64,000 nucleotides of DNA from Calditrichia bacterium (GTDB lineage Bacteria > Calditrichota > Calditrichia > Calditrichales > J004), in the NCBI GenBank assembly GCA_020635035.1, contig JACKAO010000007.1, forward strand, positions 62,001-126,000, in the 5' to 3' direction. This document shows positions 37,754 through 44,752 of the stretch, one piece after another (the stretch's first letter is position 1; the number at the start of each line of letters is the position of its first letter). The position numbers were made by a program, and so were the translations under genes. Below the pieces are notes generated by a model. The model was given only the letters and a program-made list of their open reading frames with translations, did no database searches and was not told the origin of the DNA.

Positions 37754-39718
37754 CTATTCTTCTCCGGGATACATGTCTCTCAAAGTTCGGCGCATTAGTT
37801 TGTTGGACGCTGTTCGTGGAAGCTTTTTTACTACTTTGAGATCGTATATTTTAAATAAAGGATTTATCCGCTGAGCGATTTTCTGTGAAAGTTCCTTTTT
37901 CAGTTGGTCAATTTTAAGATCAGGAATATCAGCATGAACAAAAAGGACCAATTTTTCCTGACCTTCTCCCAGTGGCTGCACAGAGATAGCAGCACATTCA
38001 TAAACAGAAGGATGTTGTTCGGCTACCTGTTCAATTTCTATGGAACTGATCTTTATGCCACCAAGATTCATGGTGTCATCCGCACGGCCTTGTGCTTTAT
38101 AAAATCCATCATTGAGCCTGATCATTTGATCGCCATGCCTGCGTAATACTTCACCTGCAGGGCCTTTCGGACACCCCTTATAATAAACTTCTTCATGGTT
38201 GCGGTTTAAAATAGTTTGAGAAAGTCCTACCGCGGGTGGAATAAGGTAAAGTTCTCCTGATTGTCCGCTTTCAGCAGGCTTGTTTTTACTATCCAGCAAA
38301 ATAAAATCAATGCCTAAAGCGGGGGTTGTAAATGTTGCGGGAGATGCTTCCTGTAAAACGGTTCCTGTAATATGCCCGCCACCTATTTCAGTGCCCCCAA
38401 GATATTCGATTATTGGTGCCTTATAACGCGTTCTGCTCATTAACCACAAATAGTCCTGACTATTAGATGGCTCCCCTGTAGAACTGAAAACACGAAGACT
38501 ATCCCATGTATCCATATCCGGAATACCATCATTGCGCCAACTTTTAACCAGCGAAGGAATAACGCCAAGCATTGTGACGCCGGCATTTTTAATAAAATTA
38601 ATAAATCCTTTTCCAATAGCAGCGCCTTCATATATAGCAATTGTTGCATTATTGATCAGACTTGCAAAAATAAGCCACGGGCCCATCATCCAGCCAATGT
38701 TTGTAGGCCAGGCAACTACATCACCGGGATGAATATCCTGGTGAAAGTGTCCATCCATGGCTGATTTTATAGGTGTAAGATGATTCCATGGAATTGCTTT
38801 TGGGGCAGCGGTTGTGCCTGATGAGAACAGGATATTGATTGGCATGTACGGATCTGAAACTACCGAATCAAATTCTGTTTTTGTTGATAAGAAATCTTCC
38901 CAAAAAATATCAGATGTCCTTAAACGGTCTGATTTGTCTGCAGAAATAACAATTGCCTTCTTAAGGCCTGCATCTCTTACTTTGCTGTAAATATCAATTG
39001 ATTTACCGGAGCGGGTGTAAGAATCCACACAAATTACTGTTGATGCTTCAGATATTTCTGCACGTTTTTTCAATTCATCAGAAGAAAAGCTGTCAGCAAC
39101 AGAAACAACCTGGCAGCCTGCTCTTATTATTCCAAGATAAGCTGCAATACATTCTGTGGTCATGGGCATATAGATTATAACACGTGCTCCTTCTTTTATG
39201 CCGTTTTCTGCCAAGCCATTTGCCACACGGTTAACCATCTTGTTTAGCTCTGAATAACTTATTTTTTTTACTTTCACGTTTTCTTCAGATGCATATACAA
39301 TTGCTGTTGAATCGGGAGTGTTTTTAAAACAGGAATCCACAATATTCATTTTTGCTCCCGGAAGCCATACAGGATCTTTTGGATCATAACCGCTATTTAT
39401 TATTTGCTGTGGCTCTTTATCAAAACGAATATCGAGTGCGATGATTGCTTCTTTCCAGAAATCCGGCCGGTTTTCAATTGTCCATTTGTGCAGGGCAGAG
39501 TAGTCTGCAAAACCATGTTTAGTAATTAAGCCTGCAAGATTAGATTTGTTTTTTTGTTGACCGGACGGAACCCAGGCAATTGGCGGATGGTGCTTTTGAG
39601 TTTCTGAAGCGAAAATTTGATTATAGATTTCCCATTGTTTTTCAAAAGAATCATTAAGTCCGTCCTGAATGCGCGTAACATATTCCAACCATTTTTTTAC
39701 AGCGACATTATTTAACAT
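37754..39718 (-). CDS. AMP-dependent acyl-CoA synthetase
   Basis: A 654-residue adenylate-forming enzyme with an N-terminal ACAS-type region. The ATP/AMP motifs are SSGTTAAPKAIPW (A3), EYLGGTEIGGGHITG (A5), the hinge GRADDTMNLGGIKIS (A8), and the catalytic lysine near the end in RTASNKLMRRTLRD (A10). The protein is acetyl- or acetoacetyl-CoA-synthetase sized and resembles the plant acyl-activating enzyme 17/18 group; its substrate is not assigned. The start at 39718 (MLNNVAVKKW) has an AGGAG site; the six extra upstream residues of the longer frame lack one. It is divergent from ablA. Confidence 0.85.
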   Translation of the reverse strand: MLNNVAVKKWLEYVTRIQDGLNDSFEKQWEIYNQIFASETQKHHPPIAWVPSGQQKNKSNLAGLITKHGFADYSALHKWTIENRPDFWKEAIIALDIRFDKEPQQIINSGYDPKDPVWLPGAKMNIVDSCFKNTPDSTAIVYASEENVKVKKISYSELNKMVNRVANGLAENGIKEGARVIIYMPMTTECIAAYLGIIRAGCQVVSVADSFSSDELKKRAEISEASTVICVDSYTRSGKSIDIYSKVRDAGLKKAIVISADKSDRLRTSDIFWEDFLSTKTEFDSVVSDPYMPINILFSSGTTAAPKAIPWNHLTPIKSAMDGHFHQDIHPGDVVAWPTNIGWMMGPWLIFASLINNATIAIYEGAAIGKGFINFIKNAGVTMLGVIPSLVKSWRNDGIPDMDTWDSLRVFSSTGEPSNSQDYLWLMSRTRYKAPIIEYLGGTEIGGGHITGTVLQEASPATFTTPALGIDFILLDSKNKPAESGQSGELYLIPPAVGLSQTILNRNHEEVYYKGCPKGPAGEVLRRHGDQMIRLNDGFYKAQGRADDTMNLGGIKISSIEIEQVAEQHPSVYECAAISVQPLGEGQEKLVLFVHADIPDLKIDQLKKELSQKIAQRINPLFKIYDLKVVKKLPRTASNKLMRRTLRDMYPGEE

Positions 39719-40057
39719 GGATACTCCTAAAAACAAGGGTAAGGATTATCTAAAATCTAAGTCCAGATTGTTTTTCCGTTTCATCCAAAGTATGAAACAT
39801 TCAACAAGATCAAAAAAAAATCAAAGTTCCCGATTCTCTGACAAGTGTAAAGAAGACCGGGATTTATTTGGGATGCTTAAATTCTTTTAGTAAGTTAACA
39901 GCCTATGGTGTCAAAAATGAATAAAAATCTGGCTGAACAAACATCCTATCTTCACGATATTTAACTTTCTGCTATAATTATATCCTGTTGTTAAACAGAA
40001 CCCCTTTAATAAACCAATAAATCCCGAAATAATATTTATTTAAACGGAGATATTTTA
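39719..40057. promoter_or_regulatory. Divergent intergenic region with operator-like repeats
   Basis: This is a 339-base gap between the acyl-CoA synthetase and ablA genes. It contains GTTTCAT (39778-39784) and ATGAAAC (39792-39798), a perfect 7-bp inverted repeat with a 7-base spacer near the synthetase start. Close to ablA lie a promoter-like pair and the hairpin CTGTT/AACAG (39985-39998). No gene-like reading frame with a ribosome site is supported, and I see no lysine riboswitch. Confidence 0.45.
39951..39978 (+). promoter_or_regulatory. Predicted sigma70-type promoter of ablA
   Basis: TTCACG (39951-39956) and TATAAT (39973-39978) are separated by 16 bases. The -10 is a perfect match; the -35 matches 4 of 6. 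It would give a start near 39985, so the inverted repeat CTGTT-GTTA-AACAG would sit at the transcript 5' end, where an operator or stabilising hairpin could act. The ablA ribosome site GGAG is close to its ATG. Confidence 0.5.
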
Positions 40058-41533
40058 ATGCGTTATACAAAAAAAGAAATAGAAACAATTGAAAATGCTC
40101 ATATAGTTTCTGAATTACCGGATAAAATTTCTGAAATAAACAATCTGGAAGAAATTCACGATGTGCCGATTCCTGACCATATTAAGGATTCGGTTGAACA
40201 GAAAGAGCTCAATCACAGGGACTTTGATGATTCACATTTCTGGCAGAAGATACCTTATTTTAAAGATGTAGGATATGATGAATTTCTTGATGTTAAGTTC
40301 CAGAATCAGAACAGCGTTACAAAAGTAGCGCATCTTGATGAATTACTTGAAGGTCTTGTTGATGCTGATTTTCTGATTGATGTGCATCAGGGTATGGCAG
40401 AAGCGCCGATGAATATCAGGATTTCACCTTACATTTTAAGTCTTATCAATTGGGATGATCCTTATAATGATCCACTGCGTATCCAGTTTATACCGGTTGC
40501 ATCCACCCGCAGAAAAGATCACCCGAGACTGACACTGGATTCGCTGGCAGAGCAGGACGATTCACCGGTTTCAGGATTGGTACACCGTTATTTTGATAAA
40601 GCGCTTTTCCTGCCGCTTGATGTTTGCCCCGTATATTGTCGTTTTTGCACCCGAAGCTACGCCATAGGCAGCGATACCGATCTTGTAACTAAACTTAGTT
40701 TTAAACCTGTACCTAAAAAATGGCATGGGGCTTTTGCATACCTGGCTTCTCGTCCGGAAATCGAGGATGTTGTAGTATCCGGTGGTGACACTTACATGTT
40801 AATCCCGGAAAGAGTAAGACAGATTGGGGAAATGCTTCTTTCAATCCCGCATATCCGACGGATTCGTTTTGCTACAAAGGGACCTGCCGTAATGCCTATG
40901 AAGATTCTATCGGACAAAGAATGGACACGGGCGTTAATTGATGTTGTGGAAATGGGACGTAAAAAAGATAAAGATGTGGTTTTGCATACACACTTTAATA
41001 GTGCCAATGAGATTACAAAAATCACAAAAGATGCCATGAATCACCTATTTGAGCATGGTGTGACTGTGCGTAACCAGAGTGTTCTTATCCGTGGGGTTAA
41101 TGACACCCCTGAAGATATGGTGCATCTTGTACGCAAACTATCCTATATCAATGTTCAGCCTTATTATGTGTATCAGCATGATATGGTTAAAGGAACAGAA
41201 GAATTACGTACACGGATATCTGATACAGTAGAATTGGAGCGCTATGTTCGCGGAGTTACTGCTGGTTTCAACACACCTTTATTTGTAACAGATGCACCTG
41301 GCGGTGGAGGTAAACGTGATGTGCACAGCTATGATTATTATGACGAATTAACCGGAATCAGTATCTATCGAAGCCCGAGTATTGATAAGGAAAAAGTTTT
41401 TCTGTACTTCGATCCTATAGATTTATTGCCGGAAGAAGGACGCAAACTTTGGGCAGATGAAAAAAACCATGACGAGTTAATTGAATCCGCTTTGAAAAAA
41501 TCCGGTTATGGCCAATTAAGCCCGGCGTTATAA
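40058..41533 (+). CDS. ablA: Lysine 2,3-aminomutase (radical SAM)
   Basis: A 491-residue radical SAM, PLP-dependent enzyme converting L-lysine to beta-lysine. The [4Fe-4S] cysteines are C190, C194 and C197 in DVCPVYCRFCTRSY. The PLP lysine is K419 in DAPGGGGKRD. The two aspartates that hold the substrate side-chain amine in the clostridial enzyme have counterparts D375 (QHDM) and D412 (TDAPGG), which argues for lysine over glutamate. It is about 75 residues longer than the ~416-residue clostridial protein. The beta-lysine acetyltransferase two genes later gives the likely product N-epsilon-acetyl-beta-lysine, an osmolyte. The start has an ACGGAGA site. Confidence 0.93.
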   Translation: MRYTKKEIETIENAHIVSELPDKISEINNLEEIHDVPIPDHIKDSVEQKELNHRDFDDSHFWQKIPYFKDVGYDEFLDVKFQNQNSVTKVAHLDELLEGLVDADFLIDVHQGMAEAPMNIRISPYILSLINWDDPYNDPLRIQFIPVASTRRKDHPRLTLDSLAEQDDSPVSGLVHRYFDKALFLPLDVCPVYCRFCTRSYAIGSDTDLVTKLSFKPVPKKWHGAFAYLASRPEIEDVVVSGGDTYMLIPERVRQIGEMLLSIPHIRRIRFATKGPAVMPMKILSDKEWTRALIDVVEMGRKKDKDVVLHTHFNSANEITKITKDAMNHLFEHGVTVRNQSVLIRGVNDTPEDMVHLVRKLSYINVQPYYVYQHDMVKGTEELRTRISDTVELERYVRGVTAGFNTPLFVTDAPGGGGKRDVHSYDYYDELTGISIYRSPSIDKEKVFLYFDPIDLLPEEGRKLWADEKNHDELIESALKKSGYGQLSPAL

Positions 41534-41625
41534 TTAATGGACGAGATAGTGTTCGAAAAGATAAAACAACATCAGCTTTGAAGATCCCAAAAAACAGACG
41601 TTCATGCAGATTCGGAACAGGTTAA

Positions 41626-43032
41626 ATGCATATAATTGATTTTATAATCTTCGGAGTATACTTCAGCGGTGTTCTTGCTGTTGGTATCTATTTTTATCTG
41701 AAAAATGAGAGTCGTGAAGACTATTATGTCGGCGGCCGATCAATTTCCGCAAATCATGTGGGATTATCCATTGTTGCAACAGATGTAGGTGGCGGTTTTT
41801 CTATCGGCCTTGGCGGGCTTGGTTTTACGATGGGGTTATCGGGCAGCTGGCTGCTTTTTTCAGGATTGCTAGGCGCCTGGTTGGCTGCAGTGTTTACCGT
41901 ACCCAGGTTAAAAAAAATGGATATGGAACAGGGGATGTATACCTACCCGGATTTCCTGGAGAGAAAATTCAATAAATATGTCGCTCTGGTTGCTGCTATG
42001 ATTTCCGGGATAGGTTATCTGGGCTTTACCAGTGCACAGATTCTTGCCGGGGCAAAACTAGCCGCAGGAAGTTTCTTCCAGAAAGTCAGTTTTATGGATC
42101 CGTTGAATTTTTCCCTATATGTAATGGCAGGAATAATTCTTATTTACACAGTTCTTGGTGGCATAAAAGCAGTCATTTACACCGACACGATCCAGTGGAT
42201 TGTTTTGCTCAGCGGGCTCGTGTTTCTGGGAATTCCTTTTGCGATCTATGAACTTGGCGGCTGGGATGCCATTCAGGCGCAGTTGCCCGACGGATTCCTT
42301 TCATTAACCAATATCAGTTTTTCTACATTTACAAACTGGCTGTTTACAATTGTCCCGATTTGGTTTATAGCAATGACGCTGTACCAGCGTGTATTCTCCT
42401 GCAGTAATATAAAAGAAGCAAAAAAAGCGTTTTTTATTGCCGGTGTTTTTGAATATCCGATCATGGCTTTTATGGGAGTCTCATTGGGTATGATGGGACG
42501 TATAGCATTTCCCGATGTTGATTCTGAAATGGCTTTGCCGATGCTTTTAAAGGATGTGCTTCCGATTGGTGTAACAGGATTTGTACTTGCATCTTATTTT
42601 TCTGCAATCATGTCTACGGCCGATAGCTGCCTGATCGCATCTTCTGGTAATTTTGTAAATGACCTTATAGAAAAACATCTGGCTAAAAATAAATCCGATA
42701 CATTTATTATCCGGATATCTCAGATTGTTACCCTGCTTATTGGTTTACTTGCGATGATTCTTGCAGGTGCTTTTAAATCGGTCCTGGATATTATACTTCA
42801 TGCCTATGCCTTTATGGTAGCCGGGCTTTTTATACCAACTTTATTCGCTTATTTTTCAAAAAAGCCAAACGCACTTGCAGCAATGCTTAGTATGCTGGGT
42901 GGTGGATCAACTGCTGTTTATTTTATCGCCAGTCCGGCTACACTGCCTTTTAACCTGGACAAAAGTGTCCCCGGGATATTGGCATCAGCGCTTATCTATA
43001 TAGTTGTATCATTTTTTAACAACAGGAAATAA
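41626..43032 (+). CDS. Sodium:solute symporter (SSS family)
   Basis: A 468-residue transporter with about 13 hydrophobic helices. The N-terminus follows the SSS pattern (KNESREDYYVGGRSISANHVGLS, then ATDVGGGFSIGLGGLG), and LASYFSAIMSTADSCLIASSGN holds residues usually involved in sodium binding. It sits between ablA and ablB, 2 bases before ablB. Likely roles are uptake of lysine or beta-lysine, or of another compatible solute during osmotic stress. SSS transporters include proline and choline/glycine-betaine-like systems, so the substrate is inferred only from position. Confidence 0.9.
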   Translation: MHIIDFIIFGVYFSGVLAVGIYFYLKNESREDYYVGGRSISANHVGLSIVATDVGGGFSIGLGGLGFTMGLSGSWLLFSGLLGAWLAAVFTVPRLKKMDMEQGMYTYPDFLERKFNKYVALVAAMISGIGYLGFTSAQILAGAKLAAGSFFQKVSFMDPLNFSLYVMAGIILIYTVLGGIKAVIYTDTIQWIVLLSGLVFLGIPFAIYELGGWDAIQAQLPDGFLSLTNISFSTFTNWLFTIVPIWFIAMTLYQRVFSCSNIKEAKKAFFIAGVFEYPIMAFMGVSLGMMGRIAFPDVDSEMALPMLLKDVLPIGVTGFVLASYFSAIMSTADSCLIASSGNFVNDLIEKHLAKNKSDTFIIRISQIVTLLIGLLAMILAGAFKSVLDIILHAYAFMVAGLFIPTLFAYFSKKPNALAAMLSMLGGGSTAVYFIASPATLPFNLDKSVPGILASALIYIVVSFFNNRK

Positions 43033-43034
43033 AT

Positions 43035-43874
43035 ATGTATGATAAAATTGAAAAATTAGGAAACTCAACAATTCAGCATGGAAAGCAGAATAAACGGATC
43101 TATTTAATGAAACTGGATAAAAAGGATTTTCCGGCAATTGTTAAAGAGCTGGAACTGATTGCAGCACATAATTTTTATACCAAGATATTTGCAAAAATTC
43201 CCGACTGGGCTCTTGAAGGATTCCTGCAGGAAGGTTATCTGATTGAAGCGCATATCCCAAAGTTTTATAACGGGGATAATGGTGTTTTTTTCGTTTCGCA
43301 ATTTGTGGACCACTCCCGCTCGGCCATGGAACCGCAGCTCAGAAACAAAATAGAAGACAACATCGGAATTGCTAAATCCAAACAAAACGGCATGACCTTG
43401 CTGACTTTTCCCGAGAATCTTAAAATAAGGCAGCTTAGCCAAAGAGATACATCCAACCTGGCAGAAATATACAAAGATGTGTTTGACTCTTATCCGTTTC
43501 CAATATTTGAAGAAGAGTATCTTGAAGAAACCATGGATAGTCACATCGATTATTTTGGTGCTTTCATAAATAATGACCTTGTGGCTGCTTCATCAGCAGA
43601 GATGGATAAAAATGCTAAAAACGCTGAAATGACGGACTTTGCTACCTTGCCCGATTATCGTGGAAATAACCTGTCGATGATGCTTTTAAAAGAAATGGAA
43701 GCACTGATGCGCAGTAAAAAAATGAAGACGGTTTATACTATTGCCAGGGCTTTATCTACCGGAATGAATGTAACTTTTTCCAAGATGAATTATGTGTTTG
43801 CCGGAACACTGATCAATAATACAAATATTGCCGGTAAAATTGAAAGCATGAATGTTTGGTATAAAAATTTATAG
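43035..43874 (+). CDS. ablB: Beta-lysine N-acetyltransferase (GNAT)
   Basis: A 279-residue protein resembling AblB. The N-terminal half (MYDKIEKLGNSTIQHGKQNKR) is the AblB-type region, and the C-terminal half is a GNAT fold, with DFATLPDYRGNNLSMMLLKEM for acetyl-CoA binding and FSKMNYVFAGTLINN near the end. It would acetylate the epsilon-amine of beta-lysine made by AblA to give N-epsilon-acetyl-beta-lysine. AblAB is best known from methanogens and some green sulfur bacteria. It is coupled to the symporter (2-base gap) and to marC (3-base gap). Confidence 0.88.
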   Translation: MYDKIEKLGNSTIQHGKQNKRIYLMKLDKKDFPAIVKELELIAAHNFYTKIFAKIPDWALEGFLQEGYLIEAHIPKFYNGDNGVFFVSQFVDHSRSAMEPQLRNKIEDNIGIAKSKQNGMTLLTFPENLKIRQLSQRDTSNLAEIYKDVFDSYPFPIFEEEYLEETMDSHIDYFGAFINNDLVAASSAEMDKNAKNAEMTDFATLPDYRGNNLSMMLLKEMEALMRSKKMKTVYTIARALSTGMNVTFSKMNYVFAGTLINNTNIAGKIESMNVWYKNL

Positions 43875-43877
43875 ACT

Positions 43878-44501
43878 ATGCTGACTGAAAATAATTTTGT
43901 TTCTGCCTTTATACTCCTGTTCATTTTACTTAATCCATTCCTGATTATTATTTATGTTATTGATATTGTACAGGAAAAATCACTTTCAGAATTTTCAGGA
44001 ATTCTGCTCAGGGCTTGCTCGATCAGTGCTGTTGTTTTTATAGTGTTTGCTTTATCAGGTAATGCAATCTTTGACAGAGTTCTGCAAACAAATTTTGCTT
44101 CATTTCAAATATTTGGCGGCTTGATATTCCTGATAATCGGAATCCGTTTTGTTTTTCAGGGGGTTGATACGGTGCGCAATCTTCGCGGGAAATCGGAACA
44201 TATTGCCGGTTCGATCGCAATGCCCATTCTAATAGGTCCCGGTTCGATTGGAGCAAGTATCATTATCGGTGAGCGGCTCGAACCACTTTTTGCCGTCTTA
44301 TCAATCGCAGCGGCTCTTATTTTAACCTATGTAATTATGCTTTTGCTGAAAAGCCTTCATGACTATGTAAAGCCACGCAACGAAAAATTGATTCAGCGTT
44401 ATATCGAAATCATGGGACGCGTTACAGCCCTGGTAATTGGTGCATTTTCTGTTGAAATGATAATGCAGGGGATAAAAACCTGGATGAAAGTTTTGATATA
44501 G
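43878..44501 (+). CDS. MarC-family membrane protein
   Basis: A 207-residue protein with about six hydrophobic helices, the conserved LLNPFLIIIYVIDIVQEKS start, AMPILIGPGSIGASIIIGE in the middle, and RYIEIMGRVTALVIGAFSVEMIMQGI at the end. MarC proteins were once linked to multiple antibiotic resistance, but their role is unsettled. It begins 3 bases after ablB, so it may be part of the osmolyte operon, perhaps as an exporter; this is inference. Confidence 0.85.
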   Translation: MLTENNFVSAFILLFILLNPFLIIIYVIDIVQEKSLSEFSGILLRACSISAVVFIVFALSGNAIFDRVLQTNFASFQIFGGLIFLIIGIRFVFQGVDTVRNLRGKSEHIAGSIAMPILIGPGSIGASIIIGERLEPLFAVLSIAAALILTYVIMLLLKSLHDYVKPRNEKLIQRYIEIMGRVTALVIGAFSVEMIMQGIKTWMKVLI

Positions 44502-44752
44502 TCGCTATAAGCAAAGCTATTGTTAATTTTTATCTTTTCGGATAAGTCAACAAACTATCGCTCCTATTTTCCTATTAATACTTATTGGAATGTCTCTGTT
44601 TCAAACTGCGTTTAAGGCTATTTTGAAAAAAGCCAATTTGTTGTATATTTTGTGATGTCAAAAAAGGGACATTTTTTTTATTAAAAAAATCGATTTTTAA
44701 GTCGGCAATCAATCCATTCAGAATCATAATATAAAAGGAAATAAGACATTTA

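Noticed and set aside
39669..39890. 73-residue + strand frame in the acyl-CoA synthetase/ablA gap
   Set aside because: It starts inside the antisense of the synthetase gene, has no ribosome site, a lysine/serine-rich nonsense composition and overlaps the synthetase ribosome site.
39719..40057. Lysine riboswitch ahead of ablA
   Set aside because: The gap lacks the multi-helix layout expected; only short inverted repeats are present.
44685..44698. AAAAATCGATTTTT palindrome upstream of sucA
   Set aside because: A 14-base AT-rich palindrome is expected by chance in such sequence and has no further support.
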